From positions 1 through 34,956 of the forward strand of contig JAEINR010000065.1 in assembly GCA_016342325.1 (NCBI GenBank): 34,956 nucleotides of DNA, in the 5' to 3' direction. Position 1 is the stretch's first letter. Every line of letters starts with the position of its first letter. This document shows, piece after piece, positions 16,509 through 26,100 of the stretch. Under the pieces are notes generated by a model, which did no database searches, was not told where the DNA came from, and saw only the letters and a program-made list of their open reading frames with translations. The position numbers and the translations under genes are program-made. The DNA comes from Desulfobacterium sp. (lineage in GTDB: Bacteria; Desulfobacterota; Desulfobacteria; Desulfobacterales; Desulfobacteraceae).

Positions 16509-18179
16509 TTAAATGAGGACTTCCCCCGCCTTTGTCAGCTCCTGGGTTGCCGTGTTCCGCAGCTTGTACTTCTGGATCTTGCCGCTGGCCGTGGTCGGGA
16601 ACTCGTCAACGAAAAAGACGTATTTGGGGATCTTGTGGTAGGAGATCTGATCCCGGCAGAACTCTTTGATCTCTTCCTCTGTTGAGGTCTCACCGGGCCT
16701 GACCTGGATGAAGGCGGCCACCTCTTCCCCGTATTTTTCGCTGGGAACCCCCACCACCTGGATATCCTTGACAACGGGGTGGGTATAGAGGAACTCTTCG
16801 ATCTCCCTGGGGTAGACGTTTTCGCCGCCCCGGATGATCATGTCCTTGATTCGGCCCGTGATCTTGCAGTAGCCGTTCTCGTCCATCTCGGCAAGATCCC
16901 CGGTGTGGAGCCAGCCGTCCTTATCAATGGCGTTTTGGGTGGCCTCCTCCATTTTGTAATATCCCTTCATCACGTGGTAGCCCCGGGAGCAGAGTTCACC
17001 CTGTTCGCCCGTGGGCATCTCCTCGCCCGTGACGGGATCCACAATCTTGACTTCCACGTTGGGCAGGGCACAGCCCACGGTGGAGGTCTTCAGCTCCAGG
17101 CTGTCATTGTCCCGGGTCTGGGTGATGCCGGGGGAGGCTTCGGTCTGGCCATAGACAATGGTCATCTCCTTGGCGCCCATGTCCTTGATCACCCGCTTCA
17201 TCACCTCGATGGGGCAGGTGGAGCCGGCCATGACACCGGTCCTGAGGCTGGAGGTGTCGTAGCTTTTCTTGTCCATCTCTTCGAACTCGGCGATGAACAT
17301 GGTGGGAACCCCCAAAAGGGCGTTGCATTTAGACGCTTCCACGGTTTTCAGCGTGTCCACCGGGGTGAAGGAGACCACCGGGGCCATGGTGGCGCCGGAG
17401 ACCATGCAGCACAGGGTGCCGATGACGCAGCCGAAGCAGTGGAAAAAGGGCACCGGGATGCACATGGCATCGTCCGGGGTGAGGTTCATACATTCTGCCA
17501 TGCTCTTGGCGTTGCCGATGAGGTTGGTGTGGGATAGCATGACGCCCTTTGGAAAACCCGTGGTGCCCGAGGTGTACTGCATGTTGATCACATCGTCGGG
17601 CTCAAGGGTGGCCAGCCGTGCTTCAAGATCCTGGTCGGAGATCGCCTTTCCCATCTCCAGGATGTCGTCCCAGTTGTACATCCCCGGAATCTTATCCTTG
17701 CCGAGATATACGACGCTCTTGAGGAACGGCAGCTTTTTGCTGACCAGTTTTCCCGGCTCGGCATCCTTCAGTTCCGGGCAGACCTTGTTGATCACTTTTA
17801 TGTATTCGTCGGCTTCCCTTACGCCCCCCGCAAGGATAAGGGTGGTGGCGTCGGACTGTTCAAGGAGGTATTCTAATTCTGCACTTCGGTAGCTTGTGTT
17901 CACTGTGACAAGGATGGCACCCATGCGGGCGCTTCCATACTGGGTATAGACCCATTCCGGAAGGTTGTTTGCCCAGATGGCGACTTTTTCCCCCCGCTCG
18001 ATGTCAAGGGCCATCAGTCCTTTTGCGACATGGTTGCATACCTGCCTGAACTCCTTGAACGTGTGTTTGATGCCAAGGGAGTGGTACTCAAGCCCGCTGT
18101 TATCTCCAAAATTTTCAGCCAGGATGTCTACAATGTTACCAATGGTTGTTTCGCCTACCTTGATCTCAGGTTTGTGCAT
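16509..18179 (-). CDS. AMP-forming acyl-CoA ligase
   Basis: The 556-residue ANL-superfamily ligase activates a carboxylic acid to its CoA thioester. Motifs seen: phosphate loop YTSGTTGFPKGV (202-213), YGQTEASPG in the adenylate motif, WLHTGDLAEMDENGY, the hinge GRIKDMIIRGGENVYPREIE and the C-terminal Lys in TASGKIQKYKLR. A frame open to GTG 18194 exists, but that GTG lies within the strong ribosome site GGAGGGG serving ATG 18179, so the shorter start is chosen. The ligase sits 30 bp after the acyl-CoA dehydrogenase gene and would feed it. Family resemblance is to short/medium-chain fatty acid ligases; isobutyrate, isovalerate or butyrate are inferred from neighbours only. Confidence 0.92.
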   Translation of the reverse strand: MHKPEIKVGETTIGNIVDILAENFGDNSGLEYHSLGIKHTFKEFRQVCNHVAKGLMALDIERGEKVAIWANNLPEWVYTQYGSARMGAILVTVNTSYRSAELEYLLEQSDATTLILAGGVREADEYIKVINKVCPELKDAEPGKLVSKKLPFLKSVVYLGKDKIPGMYNWDDILEMGKAISDQDLEARLATLEPDDVINMQYTSGTTGFPKGVMLSHTNLIGNAKSMAECMNLTPDDAMCIPVPFFHCFGCVIGTLCCMVSGATMAPVVSFTPVDTLKTVEASKCNALLGVPTMFIAEFEEMDKKSYDTSSLRTGVMAGSTCPIEVMKRVIKDMGAKEMTIVYGQTEASPGITQTRDNDSLELKTSTVGCALPNVEVKIVDPVTGEEMPTGEQGELCSRGYHVMKGYYKMEEATQNAIDKDGWLHTGDLAEMDENGYCKITGRIKDMIIRGGENVYPREIEEFLYTHPVVKDIQVVGVPSEKYGEEVAAFIQVRPGETSTEEEIKEFCRDQISYHKIPKYVFFVDEFPTTASGKIQKYKLRNTATQELTKAGEVLI

Positions 18180-18209
18180 CGCGTTCCCCTCCACAAAAAA
18201 GTTTGTTGG

Positions 18210-19358
18210 TTAACACCCGATATATCTTGAAATCACCAACCTCTGGACTTCAGAGGTGCCTTCTCCGATATCTAAGAGCTTCTGGTCCCGGTAGAATCTT
18301 TCAACATTGTACTCTTTCATCAGCCCGTAACCGCCGTGGATCTGGACGGCATGGTTGGCCACCCTGCCCATGAGTTCCGAACAGTAGAGCTTTCCCATGG
18401 CTGCTATCTTTTCAAAGGGTTTTTTGTTGTCCCTGAGCCGGCATGCTTTGTACAGGAGGTTTCGTCCACACTCTATCTCGGTTGCGCAATCGGCCAGTTT
18501 AAAGGCGATGGCCTGGAATTTTGAGATGGGCTGGCCGAACTGCTCCCGCTCCTTGGCATAGGCCAGGGCCAGGTCAAAGGCGCCCTGGGCGCCGCCAAGG
18601 CCCATGGATCCAATGGACAGGCGTCCGCCGTCCAGGGTCTTGAGCATCTGGTGAAATCCGTCCCCCTGGCTTCCAAGGATGTTCTCCTTTGGCACCCTGA
18701 CATCGTCGAAATAGAGTTCCGCCGTGTTGGAGGCCCGCCACATCATCTTTTTGTGCATGGGAATCGCCTTAAACCCAGGGGTGTCCGCCTCCACGAGAAA
18801 ACAGGTGTACTCGGGTTTTCCGTTATCCCGCACACCGGTTTTCGCCTGGACCGTGACGCCCATGGTCATGTCGCAGGCAGCGTTGGTGATGAAGATCTTT
18901 GACCCGTTGATCACCCATTCGTTGCCGTCGAGAACCGCCGTGGTCTTGGAACCGCCCGCGTCGGAACCGGCCGTTGGCTCGGTGAGGCCGAATCCCCACA
19001 GCCGTTCTCCCCTGCACAGGGCGGGAAGATAGCGTTTTTTCTGCTCTTCAGTGCCGAAATAGTAGAGGGGGCCGATGCCCAGGGAATTTCCTGCGGCGAT
19101 GGTGGCTGCCTGGGAACCGTCGATCCTTGCGACTTCCTCCACGGCAATGATATAGGACAGGTAATCCATGCCCTGGCCCTCGTACTCTTCCGATACAAAC
19201 ATGCCAAAAAGACCAATCTCCCCCATTTTTCGGGTCAGTTCCTGGGAGAACTCCTCTTTTTCATCCAGGTCTCCGGCAATGGGGGCGATCTCTTTCTGGG
19301 CAAATTTTCTCACCTCTTTTCGAATCATTTTCTGCTCTTTCGTAAGATCAAAATCCAC
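18210..19358 (-). CDS. Short/branched-chain acyl-CoA dehydrogenase
   Basis: The 382-residue FAD enzyme introduces the alpha,beta double bond in an acyl-CoA and passes electrons to ETF. Family motifs: GFGLTEPTAGSDAGG near 125, WVINGSKIFITNA, and the C-terminal DIGEGTSEVQRLVISR. The catalytic base is Glu366 in GEGTSE, the butyryl/medium-chain position. Isovaleryl-CoA dehydrogenase usually has Ala or Gly there and uses another Glu, although the surrounding IGxGTSE context resembles that enzyme. The substrate is therefore open between butyryl-, isobutyryl/2-methylbutyryl- and isovaleryl-CoA. It starts at GTG 19358 with GGAGGAGG 5 nt upstream. It is the first gene of the minus-strand operon and lies behind a TTGACA promoter and a TetR-type palindrome (19440-19456). 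Confidence 0.92.
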   Translation of the reverse strand: MDFDLTKEQKMIRKEVRKFAQKEIAPIAGDLDEKEEFSQELTRKMGEIGLFGMFVSEEYEGQGMDYLSYIIAVEEVARIDGSQAATIAAGNSLGIGPLYYFGTEEQKKRYLPALCRGERLWGFGLTEPTAGSDAGGSKTTAVLDGNEWVINGSKIFITNAACDMTMGVTVQAKTGVRDNGKPEYTCFLVEADTPGFKAIPMHKKMMWRASNTAELYFDDVRVPKENILGSQGDGFHQMLKTLDGGRLSIGSMGLGGAQGAFDLALAYAKEREQFGQPISKFQAIAFKLADCATEIECGRNLLYKACRLRDNKKPFEKIAAMGKLYCSELMGRVANHAVQIHGGYGLMKEYNVERFYRDQKLLDIGEGTSEVQRLVISRYIGC

Positions 19359-19439
19359 CCTGCCTCCTCCTTATCGTTGTGGTTAACTGTTTGGTCGTAG
19401 CGGGCTCGGGTATGGAAAGAATCAGGAGCCCCTCGTAGG

Positions 19440-19456
19440 CGAACGAGCGCTCAGTC
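19440..19456. promoter_or_regulatory. TetR-type operator, site 1
   Basis: The sequence CGAACGAGCGCTCAGTC has the palindromic core GAGCGCTC with flanking GA/TC. Its exact 17-bp reverse complement occurs at 22334-22350 upstream of the TetR gene. On the minus strand it begins 14 bp past the -10 box of the acyl-CoA dehydrogenase promoter, a position where a bound repressor would block initiation or escape. Confidence 0.85.
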
Positions 19457-19470
19457 TATGTATGAATGAT

Positions 19471-19498
19471 ACTATATTTGTTGATTGGGATTTGTCAA
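19471..19498 (-). promoter_or_regulatory. Sigma70-type promoter of the acyl-CoA dehydrogenase operon
   Basis: On the minus strand a perfect -35 TTGACA (19498-19493) and a -10 TATAGT (19476-19471) are 16 bp apart. The operator at 19456-19440 follows directly, and the first start codon is at 19358. Confidence 0.75.
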
Positions 19499-19776
19499 AT
19501 GTTTTTTTGATAAATAATGGGCTGGAGTGCATGGACGAGAAAAATAATGAAATTCCAAAGCCTTGATTCAAGGAACAAAGGCGTCTGGGGGGCTGAAATC
19601 GGGATCATCGGCCTAGGATCGCCCCATACACGGCCCTGGGTATCTTTTATGTTGACAGTGGGGTTCTTCATGGATTACAACGTTTTCATATTGTATAGAT
19701 AGGTATAGTTATATACTTCTATGCTCTATGTAGCGTCAGTTTCCGGTACACGATGAAGGCCAACCAGGGTGCTATG
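19499..19776. other. Intergenic region between divergent operons
   Basis: This stretch separates the minus-strand acyl-CoA dehydrogenase promoter from the plus-strand metallohydrolase gene. I see no gene in it; a 61-codon frame at 19517 has no ribosome site. A+T-rich sequence near 19675-19725 could hold the plus-strand promoter, but no clear box pair was found. Confidence 0.5.
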
Positions 19777-19797
19777 CCGTTTTATTCAATAAAACGG
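19777..19797. promoter_or_regulatory. Perfect 10-bp-arm palindrome upstream of the metallohydrolase gene
   Basis: The arms CCGTTTTATT (19777-19786) and AATAAAACGG (19788-19797) flank a single C. The short centre favours a protein-binding operator over an RNA hairpin. It ends 51 bp before the ATG at 19849. It differs from the TetR-type site, so another regulator would bind here. Confidence 0.5.
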
Positions 19798-19848
19798 ATT
19801 GAGTCATAAATGGAATAATGGAACACGTGAAAGGAGAAAGAGGAGACG

Positions 19849-22140
19849 ATGAATCGAAAGAGAACGATCTTAACTGTTATTTTTACCGTCATGTTTTTTT
19901 GTGCCATGTCTGTCACCGGGTTTGCGGAGGTTCGCGTGACAAAGGGGCCAACGCCGATTCCCAGCGGCGATGCGATTTCAAAGGGGGATATTACCCTCCA
20001 GAACAGTCGCCTGGCCGTATCCTTTGCCGCTGAAACTGCGGCACCCTGGGGCGTGGCCCGGGGCGGTATCATTGATGCCACTGTTGTCAGGGATGGCCGG
20101 TTGGAACTGGACCGGGTGACCCTGGTGGATTTCATTCCTAACAACTGGTCCAGCTGGCCCACCACCTACCAGACCGTGGAGATCTTAAAAAACACCCCGG
20201 AAGAGGGGGTGGTCCGCACCACCCGGGATTGGGAAAAGGTTGACCTGGAAACCGTTTTTACCTTGAAAAAAGGGTCAGACCGGATCCACATGAAGACCAC
20301 TGCCGTGAATAAAGGCGCGGAGGCCAGCACGGATATTCTTTCCGGGTATGTGCTCTGGACCGACGGCGGGCATCTTTTTACCACGCCGGGCATGGCGGGC
20401 ACCAAGAAGGGGGAGGCTGACAAAGCCCTGGCCGACTGGGTGGTGAATTACGACGAAACCTGGTCCGTGGGACTCCATGCTCCCTATTTTAATTTCATCA
20501 ACTACCATGCCCGGGACATGTACCTGAAGCATACCCTGAAACCCGGTGAGAGCAGGGTGTTTGAAGGGTGGCTGCAGATCGACGGCCATGGGGATATCTC
20601 CGCCATGCTTGAATTTGAAATTGAGCGCAAGGGGCTGCCCAGCGGAACCGTCCAAGGCAAGGTGTCCACCACGGACGGCAAGCCGGTAAAAAATGCAGTG
20701 GTTGTGGCTGAAAAGGAAGGTAAGGCCTATGCCTGGACCCTGGCCAAGGACGGTGTCTATGAATTTACCCTGCCCCAGGGAGAGTACACCATGTACGCCG
20801 CTGGAAAGAGTTATGCGTCCAGTTCTTCCCAGGCCACCGCTGTCCGGTCCGGGAAAACCCTGAAGAAAAATTTCACGGATATGGAGTATCCCGGAACCAT
20901 TGTTTTTAACGTGAGCGATAGTCGGACCGGTAAGTCCCTGGATGCCAGGATCACCATTGAAAAGGGCGAAACACCCCTGGTGGGATTCCTGGGGAAGAAG
21001 ACGTTTTTTACGGAGCTGCTTGATGTGGGGCAACTGGAAGTGCCCATCGCGCCCGGAGAGTACCTTTTCAAGGTTGCCCATGGAGAATCTTTTATCTCAA
21101 AGGCAAGCACTGTGGATGCCAGTGTTACGTCCGGTGGAAAAGAGCAGCTGGACATCGCCGTGACAACCGTTGACCGGCCGGGTGAAAGCGGTTGGTACTC
21201 CTGTGATATGCACCACCATTCCAATCTTCTGGACGGCGTCACCCCGCCGGAGGATGCGATTAGATCCCAGCTTGCCGGCGGCCTGGATTTTACGCTAATC
21301 AGCGACCATGATCTTGTCAAAAATAACGTTGCCATGGATGAGATGTCCGAGAAACGGGGCATCCGGTTTATCCCCGCCATCGAGATCTCTCCCTCCTGGG
21401 CGCATTTTAACGCCTTTCCCGTGGTGCTTGGCCGTGAGCTCGGTATTGATCCGGGAACGGCAAGCGTGGATGAGATTTTTCAGGCCGCCCGGGACATGGG
21501 AGCCATGGCGCTTTCCGCCAATCACCCCTACATCCCCTACGGCTATTTCCACAGCCTTGACAATGGCCTGGTGCCCGGCGGGTTCAGTCCCCAGTTTGAT
21601 CTGGTGGAGCTGAATTCGGCTTGTAAGTACAAAAAAACCATCAAGCGGATGTGGCAACTCTGGAACGAAGGGACCCGGTACTACCTGAGTGCGGGTACGG
21701 ATACCCATGACGTGTGGAAGGATGTATCCGGCGGGATCCGCATGGTCGCCAAGATAGAGGGCCAGGATATCACCCCGGAAGCCTTTGTGTCCGCCCTGCT
21801 GGACGGCCATGCCTACGCCACCTTCGGCCCCATGGTAGAGCCCGGGGTGATGTTTGGCCGGGAGATAAAGGTTGAAGCGGGCGATCCCTTGGAGTTGAAG
21901 TTCAAGGTCAAGGCTGCAGAAGGCCTCAAGGAAGTACAGCTTATCAGCAATGGCGAAGTGGTCGAAGTGATCACCCTGGCCGGTGAGGGGGTTACGGAAA
22001 AGAATATCGTATTCAAGACCGCTCCCAAGGCAGATACTTGGTACTCCCTGGTTGTTTCCGATGTAAAGGATAAGCTTGCCTGGACCAATCCCATTTGGGT
22101 GGATGTGCTGGCCTATACCCCCACCCCGAAAGATATGTAG
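19849..22140 (+). CDS. Secreted CehA/McbA-like PHP-domain metallohydrolase
   Basis: The 763-residue protein begins with a Sec signal peptide (about 1-26, ending TGFA), so it should leave the cytoplasm. Three parts follow. The first is a beta-rich N-terminal region. The second is a middle stretch with a carboxypeptidase-regulatory-like fold (SGTVQGKVSTTDGKPVKNAVV). The third is a PHP metal-binding domain from about 445, with CDMHHHSNLLDG, LISDHD, an ANHPY segment and GTDTHD. These His and Asp residues match the metal sites of PHP/CehA-McbA hydrolases, which cleave phosphoesters or esters such as carbaryl. The substrate is unknown. ATG 19849 has GAGGAG upstream. The gene stands alone, with a palindrome before it and a strong hairpin after it. 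Confidence 0.82.
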   Translation: MNRKRTILTVIFTVMFFCAMSVTGFAEVRVTKGPTPIPSGDAISKGDITLQNSRLAVSFAAETAAPWGVARGGIIDATVVRDGRLELDRVTLVDFIPNNWSSWPTTYQTVEILKNTPEEGVVRTTRDWEKVDLETVFTLKKGSDRIHMKTTAVNKGAEASTDILSGYVLWTDGGHLFTTPGMAGTKKGEADKALADWVVNYDETWSVGLHAPYFNFINYHARDMYLKHTLKPGESRVFEGWLQIDGHGDISAMLEFEIERKGLPSGTVQGKVSTTDGKPVKNAVVVAEKEGKAYAWTLAKDGVYEFTLPQGEYTMYAAGKSYASSSSQATAVRSGKTLKKNFTDMEYPGTIVFNVSDSRTGKSLDARITIEKGETPLVGFLGKKTFFTELLDVGQLEVPIAPGEYLFKVAHGESFISKASTVDASVTSGGKEQLDIAVTTVDRPGESGWYSCDMHHHSNLLDGVTPPEDAIRSQLAGGLDFTLISDHDLVKNNVAMDEMSEKRGIRFIPAIEISPSWAHFNAFPVVLGRELGIDPGTASVDEIFQAARDMGAMALSANHPYIPYGYFHSLDNGLVPGGFSPQFDLVELNSACKYKKTIKRMWQLWNEGTRYYLSAGTDTHDVWKDVSGGIRMVAKIEGQDITPEAFVSALLDGHAYATFGPMVEPGVMFGREIKVEAGDPLELKFKVKAAEGLKEVQLISNGEVVEVITLAGEGVTEKNIVFKTAPKADTWYSLVVSDVKDKLAWTNPIWVDVLAYTPTPKDM

Positions 22141-22172
22141 ACGACGTATCAAACCATAACCTGCCCTTCCTT

Positions 22173-22209
22173 CCCGAAGTACCCGGAAAAAATAAACGGG
22201 TACTTCGGG
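22173..22209 (+). terminator. Strong stem-loop after the metallohydrolase gene
   Basis: Perfect 13-bp arms CCCGAAGTACCCG and CGGGTACTTCGGG enclose an A-rich 11-nt loop, 33 bp past the stop. No T-run follows, so it is either a Rho-assisted terminator or a 3'-protective hairpin. Confidence 0.6.
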
Positions 22210-22296
22210 ATCTCCTAAACAGCGGTTCTCCCCCTCCTTGACTTTGTTGTCACTTCTCTTAAATGAAATCTCCCTGGAAAAATGTATGCTGATCCC

Positions 22297-22325
22297 TTGA
22301 CAAGGGCGGTTCTCTCATGTATCAA
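22297..22325 (+). promoter_or_regulatory. Promoter of the tetR-icmF operon
   Basis: A perfect -35 TTGACA (22297-22302) and a weaker -10 TATCAA (22320-22325) are 17 bp apart. The operator starts 8 bp past the -10 box, the same arrangement as at the divergent acyl-CoA dehydrogenase operon. Confidence 0.65.
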
Positions 22326-22333
22326 AAAGCTAT

Positions 22334-22350
22334 GACTGAGCGCTCGTTCG
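22334..22350. promoter_or_regulatory. TetR-type operator, site 2
   Basis: The sequence GACTGAGCGCTCGTTCG is the exact reverse complement of the 17-bp site at 19440-19456. It lies between the promoter and the tetR start codon, so autoregulation is expected. A degenerate GGGCGCT a few bases downstream may be part of an extended site. Confidence 0.85.
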
Positions 22351-22397
22351 ATTTGATCGGGCGCTAGAGATAAACATTGAAGCGGAGAGATTTAAGT

Positions 22398-23069
22398 TTG
22401 AGAAAGAGTGAGTCAACGCGATCAAGGGAAAGCGGAAGCGGGGTACCTACCCAGATAAAGAATCCGGATCTTGTGCGTGAACGAAGAAGACAGATTGTGG
22501 ATTCAACGGTGCACCTCTTTGTGGAGCACGGGTACCATAAGACCACCACCAGGATGATCGCAAAGGCTGCGGGATTTTCCATCGGCAGCCTTTATGAGTA
22601 TGTGGGGTCCAAGGAGGATGTGCTTTATCTTGTGTGCGAGGCGATCCATGCGGCGGTTGAGAGAGCCGTGGAAGATGCCCTCTCCGGAACGGTTCGGGGC
22701 ACGGAAACCCTGGCCGAGGTGATCCGGGAGTATCTCCTTGTATGCGACAGGATGTCCGACCATGTGCTCCTGATGTACCAGGTGACCCAGTTTCTTCCGG
22801 AAAAGTGGCAGAAGCGGGCCCTTGAAAATGAGCTGAGGATCACGGAGATCTTTATCCAGGTGCTGACCCGGCTGTCGGGTAAGGGGAATTTTCCGGAACT
22901 TGATGAAAAGACCATCAAACTCCTGGGGCACAACATATCCGTGCTCGGCCACATGTGGGCCTTCAGGCGATGGGACCTTGCTAAGTACCTCACCATTGAC
23001 GAATTTATTGAATTTCAGACCAATTTCGTCCTTGGGAAGATCTTTGCGGGGGGAACAGACAATAAGTAA
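22398..23069 (+). CDS. TetR-family transcriptional regulator
   Basis: The protein of about 223 residues has an N-terminal TetR helix-turn-helix. It runs RRRQIVDSTVHLFVEHGYHKTTTRMIAKAAGFSIGSLYEYVGSKEDVLY, followed by an all-helical ligand domain with a YLLVCDRMSDHVLLMYQ stretch. The C-terminal half resembles acyl-CoA-responsive repressors of fatty-acid genes only in general form. I prefer the TTG at 22398, which has GGAGAG 8 nt upstream; the TTG at 22377 would add seven residues without a ribosome site. It lies directly behind a palindrome that also occurs at the acyl-CoA dehydrogenase operon, so it most likely represses both operons until a CoA thioester is made. icmF follows after 57 bp. Confidence 0.88.
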   Translation: MRKSESTRSRESGSGVPTQIKNPDLVRERRRQIVDSTVHLFVEHGYHKTTTRMIAKAAGFSIGSLYEYVGSKEDVLYLVCEAIHAAVERAVEDALSGTVRGTETLAEVIREYLLVCDRMSDHVLLMYQVTQFLPEKWQKRALENELRITEIFIQVLTRLSGKGNFPELDEKTIKLLGHNISVLGHMWAFRRWDLAKYLTIDEFIEFQTNFVLGKIFAGGTDNK

Positions 23070-23075
23070 AAAACA

Positions 23076-23099
23076 TGTGGGTGAAGATCTTCACCCACA
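23076..23099. repeat. 24-bp perfect palindrome between tetR and icmF
   Basis: The arms TGTGGGTGAAGA (23076-23087) and TCTTCACCCACA (23088-23099) are perfect complements without a spacer. In RNA this folds to a hairpin with a GATC loop. It is not followed by a T-run. It could be an operator, or an mRNA processing/attenuation hairpin that sets tetR and icmF to different levels. Confidence 0.55.
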
Positions 23100-23126
23100 G
23101 ATCACTATAAGTTAAAAGGAGACACC

Positions 23127-26100
23127 ATGGAGCACACCGAAGAAATATACAAGGCTGAAAATTCCGTAAGGGTCGTTACCGCCACTTCTCTTTTTGATGG
23201 TCACGATGCATCCATTAACATCATGCGACGGATGCTTCAGGATTCTGGTGCCGAGGTGATTCATATCGGTCACAACCGCTCGGCCCAGGAAGTGGTCGAG
23301 GCGGCCATCGAAGAGGATGCCCAGGGCATCGCAGTTTCAAGCTACCAGGGCGGTCATGTTGAATTCTTCAAGTACATGGTTGATCTCTTAAAGGAGAACA
23401 ACGCCTCCCACATCAAGATATTCGGCGGCGGGGGCGGGGTGATTGTCCCGGACGAGATGAAAGAGCTCCACGCGTATGGCGTCACCCGGATCTATTCCCC
23501 TGACGACGGCGCCACCATCGGCCTCCAGGGAATCATCAACGACCAGATGAGGCAGATGGATTTCTCCACCGTGGATGCGTCCGCCCTGGATTATTCAAAG
23601 CTCACCGTGGATGAGAAATATGTGACCGCCAACTTCATCACAGCGGTCCAGACCGCCAAGGAGAGAAACGATGGCTCCCTTGGCGGCATTCTCTCAAAGC
23701 TTACCGAGGCCCGGGGAAATAAACGGCCGCCGGTGATCGGTCTCACCGGCACGGGGGGTGCAGGCAAATCCTCCCTCACCGACGAGTTGATCCTGAGGAT
23801 CCTCATGGACCTGAAGGACATCAACATCGCCATCCTGAGTTGCGATCCTTCAAGGCGAAAGACCGGAGGAGCGCTCCTGGGCGACCGGATCCGCATGAAC
23901 TCCATCGAGACAGGCCGGGTCTACATGCGATCCCTTGCCACCAGAGAGGCCCAGTCCGAGCTGCCGGCCTCCCTTCCCGAGGCCATTGAGGTGGCCAAGG
24001 CCGCAGGTTACGATATCATCCTCGCAGAGACCGCAGGCATTGGCCAGGGAGACTCCCGGATCATCGATCTTGTGGATCTCTCGGTTTACGTGATGACGGC
24101 TGAGTTCGGGGCCCCGTCCCAGCTGGAAAAGATTGACATGCTCGACTATGCCGACATCGTGGTGATCAACAAATATGAAAAACGGGGGAGCGAGGACGCC
24201 CTCCGGGATGTTCGAAAACAGGTCCAGCGGAACCGGAAGGCCTGGGATATGGACCCTGGGGACCTGCCGGTATACGGCACCATCGCCTCCAAGTTCAACG
24301 ATGACGGGGTCACGGGATTCTACCACGGCATCCTGGACCTTTTGGCTGAAAAGTGCGGCATGGCCTTTGATTCCTCCCTTGAGCGGACCAATATTAAGGC
24401 CTCCACTGCCAAGACCATCATCATTCCAGCGGAGCGAACCCGGTACCTTGCCGAGATCGCGGATACGGTCAGGACCTATCACGAAAATACCGATGAACAG
24501 GCCGATGCCCTGCGAAAACGGTGGCACCTTACCGAGGCGGAAAAGCAGCTAAAATCAGCCCTGTCCGACGATGTGGATGCCATGGTTGCAACCTTTAAAA
24601 AGGCCGTTGTCAACGCCCAGGAAGGAATAGATCCCGAGACCGACGCCCTCCTTGGCCAGTGGGAAGAGGTGAAAAAGGCCTACACCCAGGAGGAGCTGGT
24701 GTATAAGGTCAGGGACAAGGAGATCCGTTTGCCCCTTTCAACCATCTCCCTTTGCCATTCCCGGATTCCCAAGGTGTGCATCCCTAAATATGCGGACCCG
24801 GGCGAATCCTTCAAGTGGATGCGGAAAGAGAACGTGCCGGGCCGGTTCCCCTTTACCGCCGGGGTGTTCCCTTTAAAAAGGGTGGATGAGGACCCCACCC
24901 GGATGTTTGCAGGAGAGGGTGGGCCCGCCGACACAAACAAGCGGTTTCGACTTTTGTCCGGCAGCTATGAAGCCAAGCGGCTTTCAACGGCCTTTGACTC
25001 CGTGACCCTTTATGGCCAGGATCCCGATACCCGGCCCGACATCTACGGTAAGATCGGCACCTCCGGGGTGAGCATCTGTACCCTGAACGATGTCAAGGTG
25101 CTCTACAGCGGGTTTGACCTCTGCGCCCCCAACACCTCGGTCTCCATGACCGTCAACGGTCCCGCTCCCATGATGCTGGCCATGTTCATGAACACGGCCA
25201 TTGACCAGCAGATGGACAAGTTCCGGGAGGAAAAGGGCAAAGAACCTTCTCACTCCGAGGTTGCTGAGATTCGCCAGCACGCCATCTCAAGTGTCCGGGG
25301 AACGGTCCAGGCCGACATCCTCAAGGAGGACCAGGGCCAGAACACCTGTATCTTCTCCATCGAGTTTGCCCTGAAGATGATGGGAGATATCCAGCAGTAC
25401 TTCATCGACAACTGTGTCAGGAACTTCTACTCGGTGAGCATCTCGGGCTACCACATCGCAGAGGCCGGGGCCAACCCCATCACCCAGCTGGCCCTGACCC
25501 TGGCCAACGGGTTCACCTATGTGGAGTACTATCTTTCCCGGGGCATGGACATCAACAGTTTTGCCCCCTCCCTTTCCTTCTTCTTCTCCAACGGCATGGA
25601 GCCCGAGTACACGGTGATCGGCAGGGTGGCCCGACGGATCTGGGCCGTTGCCATGAAGAACCTTTATAAAGGGAACGAAGGGTGTCAGAAGCTCAAGTAT
25701 CACATCCAGACCTCGGGCCGTTCCCTCCACGCCCAGGATATCCAGTTCAACGACATCCGGACCACCCTCCAGGCCTTGTGCGCCGTGTATGACAACTGCA
25801 ACAGCCTCCACACCAACGCCTTTGACGAGGCCATCACCACCCCGTCCGGGGAATCGGTGAGACGGGCCCTTGCCATCCAGCTTATCCTCAACCGGGAGTG
25901 GGGCCTTGCCAAGAACGAGAACCCCCTCCAGGGCAGTTTCATCGTGGACGAGCTCACTGATCTTGTGGAGGAGGCTGTGCTGGTGGAGTTTGAGAAGATC
26001 ACCGAGCGGGGCGGGGTCCTCGGCGCCATGGAATCGGGTTATCAGCGGGGCAAGATCCAGGAGGAGTCCATGTACTACGAGCTGCGCAAGCACTCGGGGG

